Positions 46,406 to 56,509 of a stretch of 64,000 bases of DNA are shown piece after piece. This DNA is from an uncultured Dorea sp. (GTDB taxonomy: Bacteria; Bacillota; Clostridia; Lachnospirales; Lachnospiraceae). Made by a program: the position numbers and the translations under genes. How positions within the stretch are numbered: the first letter of the stretch is position 1; each line of letters begins with the position of its first letter. The notes beneath the pieces were generated by a model that did no database searches, was not told where the DNA came from, and saw nothing but the letters and a program-made list of their open reading frames with translations. The stretch is from positions 1-64,000 of the forward strand of contig CAMSTW010000006.1 in assembly GCA_947063855.1 (NCBI GenBank), written 5' to 3'.

Positions 46406-47305
46406 ATGGAAAAAAACAGAAACAGGATGAAAGATGAATTCCAGAGAACAGCAGACAAAGTATCCTTGATTACGATCATCGAAAATATACTATTATCCAT
46501 ATTCAAATTATTTGCAGGAATCGTGTCCCATTCCAACGCAATGATCAGCGACGCGATACATTCTGCATCGGATGTATTCAGCACCATTGTCGTCATAATC
46601 GGCATCCGCCTGGCATCACGGGAGTCCGACAAGGAACATCCCTATGGACATGAACGGCTGGAATGTGTCGCGGCGATCATTCTGTCCATGGTTCTTTTTA
46701 TAACAGGTCTTGGGATTGGGCTGAAGGCATTGGAAAATATCTCCCACAACGATCCTGCCAGCCTGCAGGTCCCGGGTCTGCTGGCATTGATTGTGGCCCT
46801 GATCTCAATCGCCTGCAAAGAGGGCATGTACTGGTATACCAGACATTATGCCAAAAAGATTCATTCCAGCGCTCTGATGGCAGATGCATGGCATCACCGC
46901 TCGGACGCTTTCTCTTCAATCGGCGCCTTAGTTGGAATCGGAGGCGCGCGGCTTGGTTTTCCGGTTATGGATTCCATCGCAAGTCTGGTTATCTTCGTGT
47001 TCATCGTGAAAGCCGCCTATGAGATCTTCAAGGATGCGGTCGATAAGATGGTGGACCATTCCTGCGACGAGGAGACGGAAAAGAAAATCTATGAATGTGC
47101 CATGCAGAATGAACATGTGCTGGGAATCGACATGCTGCAGACCCGTATCTTTGGGAATAAGATATATGTAGACGCCGAGATTCTGGTCGACGGATCCCAT
47201 TCTCTGCAGGAGGCCCATAACATCGCAGAAGCGGTACATGAGAAGATCGAACAGAACTTTTCACAGGTAAAGCATATTATGGTACATGTGAATCCCAAAT
47301 CCTGA
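46406..47305 (+). CDS. Cation diffusion facilitator family transporter
   Basis: SNAMISDAIHSASDVFSTIVVIIGIRLASRESDKEHPYGHERLE. Confidence 0.95.
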   Translation: MEKNRNRMKDEFQRTADKVSLITIIENILLSIFKLFAGIVSHSNAMISDAIHSASDVFSTIVVIIGIRLASRESDKEHPYGHERLECVAAIILSMVLFITGLGIGLKALENISHNDPASLQVPGLLALIVALISIACKEGMYWYTRHYAKKIHSSALMADAWHHRSDAFSSIGALVGIGGARLGFPVMDSIASLVIFVFIVKAAYEIFKDAVDKMVDHSCDEETEKKIYECAMQNEHVLGIDMLQTRIFGNKIYVDAEILVDGSHSLQEAHNIAEAVHEKIEQNFSQVKHIMVHVNPKS

Positions 47306-47409
47306 CCTCCCGCCTGCTTTTTTTAGGAGTGCATGTGTCAAAGCCCTGACGCCCCGCCGCGTCTGTGCTTTGCACATGCACGCTCCATCCGGTTCCTGCT
47401 GTCCGTCTG

Positions 47410-48255
47410 TTAAAAGGTCTCCCGCGCCACTTCATAAACCACATATTCATGATCCATATGATAGCCCAGCTTCCCGGCCAGGGCAGCCGACCACAGATTC
47501 TGCGCATCCCAGCTTGGATACCACCCCCGGTCCAGGCATTCCAGAATCAGCTTCGCCCCACATACAAAGGCCAGTCCCCTCCGGCGGTAATCCTCCCTGG
47601 TGTCAATCTCAACCTCTATCCCTCCGCCGGTCCGTCCCGATACTGCTTTTTGCAGGAGGTGCGTCCCGGTTTGGCCGCCAGTATAGCCGGAATAGGAAGA
47701 AGCACCGGACACGGGCTGTCCGTCCTTCATGATCACCACGCCTAATCCAAACTTCTGGAAAAGGGCATAATCGTCATACTGGGCGACCCAGTCCCGGCAC
47801 CATTCCATCTCTCTGCATTGCCAGAACAGGCTCTCATCGATCATCCGCAGCACATATCCTTCTGGCAGTCCGTCCACTGCTGCCTGAAGCTTCTCTCTGT
47901 CAAATACATCCGGCTCTTTCTTGATGGCATACCGAACGGCTCTTCTCGCCTTTTCGCCATAGCATTCTCTGATCAGCCCGGCCCACTCTTCATCCTGCGG
48001 AATCATAATCATCACTCCCGTATTCCTGATAAGCTCCTCTTCCCGTTTCCCCGAACCATATAACACAAGTTCCTTATCCGGCCTCCCTGCAAAGAAACAA
48101 AAATCTCCCAAAAGAGCCATCGCAGAGACCGGGGCTTCCCGGGAATCCGCACAGATCTTTCCCATCACCCCCTGCAGGCAGGACCAGATCAGTGTCTCCT
48201 GCCATCCTTCAAACAACTTTGCCGCTATCTCCGGCCGCTTCAATTCATAAACCAT
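47410..48255 (-). CDS. GNAT family acetyltransferase
   Basis: C-terminal GIEVEIDTREDYRRRGLAFVCGAKLILECLDRGWYPSWDAQNLWSAALAGKLGY. Confidence 0.8.
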   Translation of the reverse strand: MVYELKRPEIAAKLFEGWQETLIWSCLQGVMGKICADSREAPVSAMALLGDFCFFAGRPDKELVLYGSGKREEELIRNTGVMIMIPQDEEWAGLIRECYGEKARRAVRYAIKKEPDVFDREKLQAAVDGLPEGYVLRMIDESLFWQCREMEWCRDWVAQYDDYALFQKFGLGVVIMKDGQPVSGASSYSGYTGGQTGTHLLQKAVSGRTGGGIEVEIDTREDYRRRGLAFVCGAKLILECLDRGWYPSWDAQNLWSAALAGKLGYHMDHEYVVYEVARETF

Positions 48256-48292
48256 CTTCTCACCGCTTCCTCTCTAACCGGCTCCCTGTCCG

Positions 48293-48832
48293 TCATAATG
48301 TCCCATACAACTCCTGCACAGCTTTTGTAATCTCGCCAATCACCGATATCAGTGTCGTCATATCTCCCTCCCTGTTTCTCTGGAAGGTATGGTATCCCCC
48401 CTGGATGCAATAGCCCAGGATAATATTCCATACCGCGTCCTCTCTGTACTCCGGATATTCTTTAAATACCATTTCTTTGATACTCGTCTCAATCCTGTCT
48501 ACCAGATGATTCCTCCTGCTTCCCGAAAAAAGAATCATCGTCAGTGAATTCTGCGACAGATATGCAAGAAACAGCTCTTTGGTGAATTCCGCCGGATTCT
48601 CCTTTATGTATTCAGGATGGGAGATACTGTTGGTAATCGACCTTACCACCTCTTCCTCCAGACTGTCGGACAGATCATAGATGTCCTTGTAATGGGAATA
48701 GAAGGTGGACTTGTTGATGCACGCCAGTTCACACAGTTCCTTAATCGTAATCTTCTCCAGCGGCTTCTTCGACCGCAGTTCGATGAATGCGTTCTTGATT
48801 CCCCGCTCCGTCTTCTCTACACGCAGATCCAT
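48293..48832 (-). CDS. TetR-family transcriptional regulator
   Basis: ERGIKNAFIELRSKKPLEKITIKELCELACINKSTFYSHYKDIYDL. Confidence 0.9.
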   Translation of the reverse strand: MDLRVEKTERGIKNAFIELRSKKPLEKITIKELCELACINKSTFYSHYKDIYDLSDSLEEEVVRSITNSISHPEYIKENPAEFTKELFLAYLSQNSLTMILFSGSRRNHLVDRIETSIKEMVFKEYPEYREDAVWNIILGYCIQGGYHTFQRNREGDMTTLISVIGEITKAVQELYGTL

Positions 48833-49013
48833 ATCATTTCTCCTCTTTGCCGTATCTTATATAACCCATCTATACTCCGACACTTTTCCCAAATCGTCGG
48901 TTATCCATCCATCCTTTTATATTGTCGGTGGATAACCGTCTCTTCTGTTATTATACTAAGTATAAATCATAAAACGACTAATGTCTATTATCTTTCATAC
49001 AGGAGGACTATTT

Positions 49014-50801
49014 ATGGATTTTTATGGATTTTATACCGGGAAAATATTCGACGCCTACCAGTTTCTCGGAGCGCATATCGAGGCCGGAGGCGTAGCCTTC
49101 CGCACCTTCGCGCCGGGGGCGTCAAGGATTGCCCTGATCGGCGAATTCACCGACTGGCAGGAATTGGAGATGCACAGAATCTATGACGGTAATTTCTGGG
49201 AATGTTATGTCCCAAACGCGGCGCCCGGCGAGATGTATAAGTACCGCATCTACAGACAGGACCAGTCTTGTGTGGACCACTGCGACCCTTACGGATTCGG
49301 CATGGAGCTCAGACCCAATTCAGCCTCCTACATCCGGAGCCTCTCAGACTACAGCTTTCAGGATTCCCTGTGGATGCAGAAGCGTTCAGACTGTAAGGAC
49401 AAGCCGCTGAACATCTATGAGATCCATTTCGGATCGTTTAAGAAGCCTTCGGAGGAGGCGGACGACTGGTATACTTATACGGAGATGGCGGATATCCTGA
49501 TTCCCTATCTGAAGGAATATGGCTACAACTATGTAGAGATCATGCCCCTAAGCGAACATCCCTGCGACGAGTCCTGGGGTTACCAGAATACCGGGTTTTT
49601 CAGTCCTACCTCCCGTTATGGGACAGCTCCTGAGCTGATGGAATTCATCGACAGATGCCACCGTAGCGATATCGGCGTGATCCTGGATTTTGTACCGGTT
49701 CATTTCGCCGTAGACGGATATGGCCTGGCCAATTATGACGGAACTGCCCTCTATGAATATCCCCACCAGGATGTGGGCGTCAGTGAATGGGGAAGCTGCA
49801 ATTTCATGCATTCCCGCGGAGAGGTCAGAAGCTTTCTTCAATCCGCCGCCAACTACTGGCTTACGGAGTATCATATAGACGGGATCCGTATGGACGCCAT
49901 CAGCCGGGTCATCTACTGGCAGGGAGAGCCGGCAAGGGGAGTCAATAACACTGCCGTCGCATTTATCCGTGAGATGAATCAGGGGCTGAAGGCGCTGCAC
50001 CCTTCCGCCATACTCTCTGCCGAAGACTCCACCTCCTACCCGGGCGTTACCAGGCCGGTCGGCGAAGGCGGACTGGGATTCGACTACAAGTGGGATATGG
50101 GCTGGATGAACGATTCACTGGACTATTTCCGCACAGGGCCTGCGTACCGCACGGAGCAGTACCACAAGCTGACTTTCTCTATGATGTATTACTACAACGA
50201 CGCCTTCCTGCTGCCGCTCTCCCACGACGAGGTGGTACACGGCAAGGCCGCCATCATGCAGAAGATGCACGGAGCGTACGACGATAAGTTCCCCCAGGCG
50301 CGGGCGTTCTATATGTACATGTACGCCCATCCCGGCAAGAAACTGAATTTTATGGGCAATGAGCTTGGCCAGCTCCGCGAGTGGGATGAGAAACGCGAAC
50401 AGGACTGGGATATCCTGACCTATCCGATCCACGACGCTTTCCACCGGTTTATGAAGGATCTGAACCACATCTACCTTGAGCACCCGGCGTTCTGGCAGAA
50501 AGATTACGATACGGCAGGGTTCTTCTGGAATGACTGCCATCAGGAAGAACGGTGTATCTACGCTCTTACGCGGACCGCCGATAAAGAACGGATTCTGGCT
50601 GTCTTCAACTTCTCTGACCAGGAACAGGAAGACTATATGCTGGATCTTGCCGGCGCACACACGCTTACGCTTCTGCTTGCAAGCGACGCCCAGGAATATG
50701 CGGGAACGAAGAAATATGACAAGACTGTACTCCAGCTGGAAGAAGGCCGGGCGGTCTTCTCACTGAGCGCTTATTCGGCGGCCTACTACCGGATTGATTA
50801 A
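49014..50801 (+). CDS. glgB: 1,4-alpha-glucan branching enzyme
   Basis: CBM48-like FRTFAPGASRIALIGEFTDW; VIMPLSEHP..SWGYQ, GIRMDAIS, LPLSHDEVVHGKAAI. Confidence 0.94.
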   Translation: MDFYGFYTGKIFDAYQFLGAHIEAGGVAFRTFAPGASRIALIGEFTDWQELEMHRIYDGNFWECYVPNAAPGEMYKYRIYRQDQSCVDHCDPYGFGMELRPNSASYIRSLSDYSFQDSLWMQKRSDCKDKPLNIYEIHFGSFKKPSEEADDWYTYTEMADILIPYLKEYGYNYVEIMPLSEHPCDESWGYQNTGFFSPTSRYGTAPELMEFIDRCHRSDIGVILDFVPVHFAVDGYGLANYDGTALYEYPHQDVGVSEWGSCNFMHSRGEVRSFLQSAANYWLTEYHIDGIRMDAISRVIYWQGEPARGVNNTAVAFIREMNQGLKALHPSAILSAEDSTSYPGVTRPVGEGGLGFDYKWDMGWMNDSLDYFRTGPAYRTEQYHKLTFSMMYYYNDAFLLPLSHDEVVHGKAAIMQKMHGAYDDKFPQARAFYMYMYAHPGKKLNFMGNELGQLREWDEKREQDWDILTYPIHDAFHRFMKDLNHIYLEHPAFWQKDYDTAGFFWNDCHQEERCIYALTRTADKERILAVFNFSDQEQEDYMLDLAGAHTLTLLLASDAQEYAGTKKYDKTVLQLEEGRAVFSLSAYSAAYYRID

Positions 50802-50805
50802 TTAG

Positions 50806-50889
50806 AAAAACTGCATCCATTTAGCTATGTTTTCATCCAGTACAGTAAAACCTTCCGGAAACATATCTCTTATGAATGCAGTTTTTTTA
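50806..50889. terminator. Large bidirectional hairpin terminator between convergent genes
   Basis: AAAAACTGCAT ... ATGCAGTTTTTTTAT with inner ATGTTTTC/GGAAACAT pairing. Confidence 0.65.
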
Positions 50890-51540
50890 TTAGTGGAAAT
50901 AATGCGCCCCGATCTTCATCCCATATCCGCCCTGGTCAAAATACAGGCAGCTGCCGATGGGATTCGCCCCTGCAAGCGCATCCGCAGCCGCCTGCATGGA
51001 TGTGGCTGTATATCCCCGGGAGCTTCTGACTCTGTCGAGCCATCCTGTGCCCGCCGGGCCGAACTGCCCCGACTGATAGATGACCGCTTCGATACTGTTG
51101 GGATACGCGCTGCTCCTTACACGGTTCATGATGACGGCCCCGACCGCAACCTGCCCCTCGTAAGGCTGGTTGCCTGCCTCACAGAAGATGATCGAAGCCA
51201 TCAGCTCCTGGTACTGCGACTGCAGCTCTGCCGCTTCCCGTTCTTTCCGCTCTCTTTCCTCACGCTCTTTGCGCTCCCGTTCTTCCCGCTCCCTCCGCTC
51301 AATCTCTTCTATATGCCTTCTCTGCTCCGCTTCCACCTGCTGCCTTGTCGATACCATAAGCGTATCCGGCACCGCCTGAAATGTATTCTTTTCTATCTGA
51401 ATCATATGATTCTCTTTCGCGTCCGTCACATGTCTTCCTTCCGGCTGCTGATTGGCCGCCTCACTGGTAAATCCGACTGTCAACAGTGAACAGGCCGAAA
51501 CCACTGCAACCACTGAATTGAATTTTTTGTTTTTTATCAT
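50890..51540 (-). CDS. Cell wall hydrolase (SleB/CwlJ-type) with charged coiled-coil
   Basis: Signal peptide; Glu/Arg-rich repeat; SIIFCEAGNQPYEGQVAVGAVIMNRVRSSAYPNSIEAVIYQ. Confidence 0.9.
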   Translation of the reverse strand: MIKNKKFNSVVAVVSACSLLTVGFTSEAANQQPEGRHVTDAKENHMIQIEKNTFQAVPDTLMVSTRQQVEAEQRRHIEEIERREREERERKEREERERKEREAAELQSQYQELMASIIFCEAGNQPYEGQVAVGAVIMNRVRSSAYPNSIEAVIYQSGQFGPAGTGWLDRVRSSRGYTATSMQAAADALAGANPIGSCLYFDQGGYGMKIGAHYFH

Positions 51541-51801
51541 AAATTTATACCCTCCTATTGTTACAATGCATGAAGATTGTTTTAATAAAGTATATTCAAA
51601 AATTTCAACTTTATTACATTTATTACAAATTTGTTACATGCTTTGTACAACGAAGGCTATATTAGCATACCCTTTCAGACGTGTCAATAAAATGACGCAG
51701 ATGGGTACAACTCCCATAAGCGTCATTTTGTACCAAAAGGCTATGTGCACGAAATTTTGCCTGACACTGGCACGAACCAGACAGCGCACCAGTACAATGT
51801 A

Positions 51802-53130
51802 CTAGTCCAGACTTCTCATCTCCAGGCATGCCTTAAACTGGTCACAGTCTATCCTGATATCGAATTCTCCGCCCAGCGCCTTTGCATAGGTACTCACAAT
51901 CGCGAGTCCCAGGCCATTGCCCTCGCTGGTCCTGGCCTTATCTGCACGTGCGAAACGCTCTACGATATCTTCTTTTGTGAAGTCCATGAAATACCCCGCC
52001 GTATTGGTAATCTCTATACAGACCGGCCTCATCCCGGCATCAGGAAGTATATGTTCTCCTGACCTTATCTCCACGTCGGACGGCAGATCTTTCAGATATG
52101 TCTTTACAAATACACGGGTTCCCTCTGCGGAGTACTTCAGTGCATTCTCAATCAGATTCTGGCATATCCGGTAAAAATACGAATTATCCGAGTATATTCT
52201 CGTATCCTCCTTCGTAAGCAGCATCACGAACTGAAGCCCGCTTACTTTCACCTTGTCTTCCATATCTGCAAAGATCTGCTCAATCAGGCGGTTTACCTCG
52301 AAATTCTCTTTCTGAAACTCCACATTGCCGCTGCCCGCCTTCGCCAGCGCGAAGAGACTGTTGATCATCTCCTTAAGCTTCTCCGTCCGGGCGGAGACGA
52401 CGTCTATATAATCCCGCACGACATCACTTAGTTCCTCCTTCTTAATCAGTTCAATATAACCGACCATCGAAGTCAGCGGCGTCTTCAGGTCATGAGATAC
52501 GTTCGTGATCAAATCGACGCGGAGCTGATCGCTGCGGGACACCCTCTCAAGGCTCTTCCGCTCTACTTCCAGCGCTTCTTCAAGCCGTTTCTGCAGAAGC
52601 TTCTCCTTGCTGTCCATGACCATATCCAGTTTCTCCTGCCAGAAATGCCTGACTACTCTCTGGGCAAGCAGGAACTGGATCAGAGCCGTAATGACCATCA
52701 CATAACCGGTAGCATAATTATGATGCCAGTCGTTGCCAATCCCTCCCCAGACGCCATTGTCATAGACAAGATCATACAGATACCAGGCCGCCGCAAAACA
52801 CCAGACTGCCGCACCCCTATGAAGTAATTTGTAAGAATCCGTCCGGACCCTTTTCCACTCCTCATAATCAAGTCCCGGCTGAGTATTCAAATCCCGATAC
52901 TTCCGGTTCAGATAACCGCCCAGAAAAAGAGTCATTCCAGAACCCAGAAAGAGATTCGCCGCCGCTCCCCCGCACAGAACCATCCTTGAGGAATAGGAAG
53001 TCCGGTACAAGATCATAATCCCACAAGTAAACGTACCCAGAACAACCAGAACGATTCCCGGAATATTCCTTTGGTTCTTCTTAACAAAAATGTACATTCT
53101 TTCAACTATATTTTTCCATCTTGTATCCAA
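51802..53130 (-). CDS. Sensor histidine kinase (VanS-like)
   Basis: LITNVSHDLKTPLTSMVGYIELI, ENALKYSAEGTRV, EGNGLGLAIVSTYAKALGGEF. Confidence 0.93.
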   Translation of the reverse strand: MDTRWKNIVERMYIFVKKNQRNIPGIVLVVLGTFTCGIMILYRTSYSSRMVLCGGAAANLFLGSGMTLFLGGYLNRKYRDLNTQPGLDYEEWKRVRTDSYKLLHRGAAVWCFAAAWYLYDLVYDNGVWGGIGNDWHHNYATGYVMVITALIQFLLAQRVVRHFWQEKLDMVMDSKEKLLQKRLEEALEVERKSLERVSRSDQLRVDLITNVSHDLKTPLTSMVGYIELIKKEELSDVVRDYIDVVSARTEKLKEMINSLFALAKAGSGNVEFQKENFEVNRLIEQIFADMEDKVKVSGLQFVMLLTKEDTRIYSDNSYFYRICQNLIENALKYSAEGTRVFVKTYLKDLPSDVEIRSGEHILPDAGMRPVCIEITNTAGYFMDFTKEDIVERFARADKARTSEGNGLGLAIVSTYAKALGGEFDIRIDCDQFKACLEMRSLD

Positions 53131-53854
53131 TCCCCCACACCACCTTTACGTATCTTGGTTTCTTTGCATCTATCTCTATCTTCTCACGGATGTGGCGGAT
53201 ATGGACCATGACCGTATTCTCCACCGCATAATCCGCCTGCTCGTTCCAGACCTCCTCATAGATCTGTTCCGCAGGGAAAATCTGCCCCGGATGCTCCATC
53301 AGAAGCTCCAGGATCTTATACTCCGTAGCAGTCAGCCGCACCTCCTCGCCTTCCACCACCACCAGCCGCTGCTTCTTGTCAAGCTCCAGCCCTCCGTTAA
53401 CGATCCGGTCCTCATCTGTCTGGGGCCTGCCTTCTCCCCAGGCATGATACCGCCGGAGATGCGCTTTGATTCTCGCTGTCAGTTCCGCCGGATTATATGG
53501 CTTCTCAACATAATCATCCGCACCGAGTATCAGCCCCGATACCTTATCGCTCTCCTCTGTCTTGGCCGATAAGATGATTACCGGTATCCGGCTCTTCTCC
53601 CGAAGCTTCATCAACGCAGACAAGCCGTTAAGTCTTGGCATCATCACATCCAAAAGAATCAGATTAATCTGCTCCCTCTCCAGCGCCTCCAGCGCTTCCA
53701 TGCCGTCATACGCCTTCACCACCTGATATCCTTCATATCTCAACAGCTCGCTGATAGAATATACGATCTCCTTATTATCATCCACAACCAGTATTGTCTC
53801 CGCTCCCACCGGTATCCCCTCCGTTTCTGTATCGTCTCCTGCCTGTGATTCCAC
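53102..53854 (-). CDS. OmpR-family response regulator (VanR-like)
   Basis: ILVVDDNKEIVYSISELLRYEGYQVVKAYDGMEAL; winged helix ENTVMVHIRHIREKIE. Confidence 0.95.
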   Translation of the reverse strand: MESQAGDDTETEGIPVGAETILVVDDNKEIVYSISELLRYEGYQVVKAYDGMEALEALEREQINLILLDVMMPRLNGLSALMKLREKSRIPVIILSAKTEESDKVSGLILGADDYVEKPYNPAELTARIKAHLRRYHAWGEGRPQTDEDRIVNGGLELDKKQRLVVVEGEEVRLTATEYKILELLMEHPGQIFPAEQIYEEVWNEQADYAVENTVMVHIRHIREKIEIDAKKPRYVKVVWGIGYKMEKYS

Positions 53855-54016
53855 TGCAGATGATATTCATTCACGCCCATCCTGCACTGCAATCATCCAT
53901 CCTCTGTCAGGCCGGCATTGCTTCTTTTGTCTGTGCCTGATATGTTTACACGGTTACTATAATATATCCGGCTTAAAAGAAACTCAATATTAATCTTAAA
54001 AATTTCTTAAGTCGGG

Positions 54017-54035
54017 TTATACTAGTGTGCTGTCT
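54017..54035 (+). repeat. Left 19-bp inverted repeat flanking the DUF2971-type gene
   Basis: TTATACTAGTGTGCTGTCT, perfect reverse complement of 55046..55064. Confidence 0.9.
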
Positions 54036-54166
54036 TTTTGTATTGATATTTTATATCTATTTCTCTATAATACATATAAGCGGCTTATGGATGGCGCCCG
54101 ATATGTGTGAATACGGCGCATACCCCATGCAAAAACCGACCATAAAAGAAAAGGAGGCAATATGAG

Positions 54167-55024
54167 ATGTCCGGCAGACAGGTCAAACTGGAACACGCAG
54201 AAAAAGGCAGTATTCTGTACCATTACACGAAAAGCAACGGTATCAACGGCATTATAAACCATAATTGTTTCTGGGCAACAAAGAGTGATTTTCTGAATGA
54301 TCCCAATGAATTCTCCCACATACGCGGGATCATAGACGAGGTGTGCCGGGAGACGATCAAGAAACCGGCGTTAAGAGAGATGTTCCTTAAGGATTCCATC
54401 TATGCAGACCATGAAAAGAGCAGAGAATATTTCGTTCTTTCCTTCTCAAAATGCAGGGACAGTATCACGATGTGGTCTGAATTCGGCAATAAGACCGGCT
54501 ACAACATAGGCTTCCGAAGCAACGACATCATCGCAAGGATCGAGGAGGCCGCAGAGATTGCGTACCATGGACTGGTCGTCTATGACGCGAAGCAGCAAAA
54601 GCAGCTGATCCGCAGAATCCTCTGCAACTATCTGCCCAATCTGCTCAGAATGTCCATGGATGAGATCCTGGAGGCCGGGAACCGCGACCGTCAGAATACG
54701 ACCTACTTGAAGGCCTGCCGGAAATTCCGCAGGACCACGGAGGTCTACGCCATGTTTTTCAAACACGAGGGATTTGCAGAAGAACAGGAATACCGGTTCA
54801 TATTCAAGAAGCAGAAGAATACCGCCGTATACTTCCGCGCCAAGGACGGCTTCATGCTCCCTTATATAGAGATCCCGCTAAGCGAACGGAACCTGCCCGT
54901 TGAAGAGATCATGATCGCCCCGCAGAACCACATCGACCTCGCCAAAAGCGGGATGGAATACATGCTGCATACCAAAGGATACGAGGCAGAGGTTTCCTTA
55001 TCTAATATCAAGCTGAGGTACTAG
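54167..55024 (+). CDS. DUF2971-type protein
   Basis: ILYHYTKSNGINGIINHNCFWATKSDFLNDPNEFSH ... YFVLSFSKCRDSITMWSEFG; RBS AAGGAGG. Confidence 0.8.
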   Translation: MSGRQVKLEHAEKGSILYHYTKSNGINGIINHNCFWATKSDFLNDPNEFSHIRGIIDEVCRETIKKPALREMFLKDSIYADHEKSREYFVLSFSKCRDSITMWSEFGNKTGYNIGFRSNDIIARIEEAAEIAYHGLVVYDAKQQKQLIRRILCNYLPNLLRMSMDEILEAGNRDRQNTTYLKACRKFRRTTEVYAMFFKHEGFAEEQEYRFIFKKQKNTAVYFRAKDGFMLPYIEIPLSERNLPVEEIMIAPQNHIDLAKSGMEYMLHTKGYEAEVSLSNIKLRY

Positions 55025-55045
55025 TATGCTGACTGAATATAATGC

Positions 55046-55064
55046 AGACAGCACACTAGTATAA
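55046..55064 (-). repeat. Right 19-bp inverted repeat flanking the DUF2971-type gene
   Basis: AGACAGCACACTAGTATAA; also pairs 15/17 with 55019..55035 as a local hairpin. Confidence 0.9.
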
Positions 55065-56042
55065 ATATTCCTGCATGATCTCCTTCAGATATTCCCTGTA
55101 TTCCTTCCGTACATGCTCCGGACCGGCAATGCGAAGCCCGCTGCCAATCCCCGTCACCCATCCGAAGAACTGGGGACTGACCGCAGCCAGCACACGCACG
55201 CGGAACTCTTCGTCATTCGCAGGTATCACGATCACTTCCGTGCCAAACCGGTCCAGGATCACCCCGACAAGTTCATTTCTGCACTGCAGCGTAACCTCTT
55301 CATCATGTCCGCCGTACATGGAAAAGGTCTTCTTGGAGAATTCTGCCAGATCAAAATCCCGGAACTTCTCCCGCCCGATACGCTCCTTATCTGTCACGCT
55401 TGTATGCTGCATCTTGTCCACCCGGTAATGCTTCATACAGTCCGCCTCTTCATCATAGGCAATCAGATAATAATTCGCATCATCCCATGTCAGCGCCCAC
55501 GGGCTGACCCTATAGACTGCCCCGTTCTTCCTGGGCCTAAGTTCCTTCCCCACCGTCCACTCCGCATATTGATACTGAATCTGGCGGTTTCCAAGGATCG
55601 CCGTATGTATCTGGTCTACATTATAATAGATGGTCTCATTGCCGGTCTTGGGACGGTTATAGATAAACACATTCCTCTGGAGCTGCCTTGCTTCATGCTC
55701 GCTTGCCAGACTCTCAAGCTTCCGGATCAGTTCCTCCGACTTCTTCCGGCTGATGAACTTCGACGCCTGTACGGCGTCCACGAGAAGCTTAAGCTCCGGC
55801 AGTTCAAACTTCCTTCTTCCTATATAATAACCCACGTTGGTTCCCTTCACCTGCAGAATATCCATACCGAACCGCTTCAGCGTCTCAATATCATTGTACA
55901 CCGTCTTACGGTCTGCAGACATCCCATAGTCGCGCAGCGCTCTGTCTATATCCGCCGCGGACATCGTATACTTCTCATCCGTCTTCTCAAGAAGCATCTT
56001 CATAATATACAAAGTTCTTAGCTTTACCTGTGAAACTGCCAC
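55056..56042 (-). CDS. HTH-WYL domain transcriptional regulator
   Basis: KLRTLYIMKMLLEKTDEKYTMSAADIDRAL; WYL-like region WALTWDDANYYLIAYDEEADCMKHYRVDKM. Confidence 0.92.
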   Translation of the reverse strand: MAVSQVKLRTLYIMKMLLEKTDEKYTMSAADIDRALRDYGMSADRKTVYNDIETLKRFGMDILQVKGTNVGYYIGRRKFELPELKLLVDAVQASKFISRKKSEELIRKLESLASEHEARQLQRNVFIYNRPKTGNETIYYNVDQIHTAILGNRQIQYQYAEWTVGKELRPRKNGAVYRVSPWALTWDDANYYLIAYDEEADCMKHYRVDKMQHTSVTDKERIGREKFRDFDLAEFSKKTFSMYGGHDEEVTLQCRNELVGVILDRFGTEVIVIPANDEEFRVRVLAAVSPQFFGWVTGIGSGLRIAGPEHVRKEYREYLKEIMQEYLY

Positions 56043-56180
56043 AATCTGTCATCCTCCAAGTCTGCTGCACACCCTATAAGGCGCCCTTCTCCTCATACTA
56101 CTGTCTCAGGCATATTGTACCATATTATTTCACATTCCGCCAAAATATATATATCTTCAATACATTTTCAATACTCTTGT

Positions 56181-56405
56181 TCAGAAATCATACTGATCCG
56201 GGTCAAGCCCTGCCCTCTTCATCAGCACTCTGCGTTCCTTCCGGCTCATCACTTCTAGTTCTTCCGCAATCAGACCGGACAATTCGAACTCCGTCTTCCC
56301 TTCCGGCTCTGGTTCCGGCCGGAATAAGAATCCGATTACCTGTCCGAACCTCTTCTGTTCTCCGTCATATTTATAATCATATACCGAACCTATAACCTCT
56401 CTCAT
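56181..56405 (-). CDS. Small conserved-looking hypothetical protein (74 aa)
   Basis: ORF coupled to the upstream 34-aa ORF by a TAATG overlap. Confidence 0.6.
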   Translation of the reverse strand: MREVIGSVYDYKYDGEQKRFGQVIGFLFRPEPEPEGKTEFELSGLIAEELEVMSRKERRVLMKRAGLDPDQYDF

Positions 56406-56509
56406 TATTCTTCCTCCAGAAACTCTCGATAATCACTCTCATCTGCAAACAGAAGATAGCTTCCATCCACATATCCCATATAACCATCTGCCACAAAATA
56501 TCCTTTCAT
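56405..56509 (-). CDS. Small ORF of 34 aa, MKGYFVADGYMGYVDGSYLLFADESDYREFLEEE (not in the ORF track)
   Basis: RBS GGAGGTG upstream of ATG; stop overlaps the next start (TAATG). Confidence 0.6.
   Translation of the reverse strand: MKGYFVADGYMGYVDGSYLLFADESDYREFLEEE

Noticed and set aside
51230-51310. Short tandem repeat at 51.2-51.3 kb
   Set aside because: Explained as codon-level repetition of the Glu/Arg-rich coiled coil of the SleB-like hydrolase.
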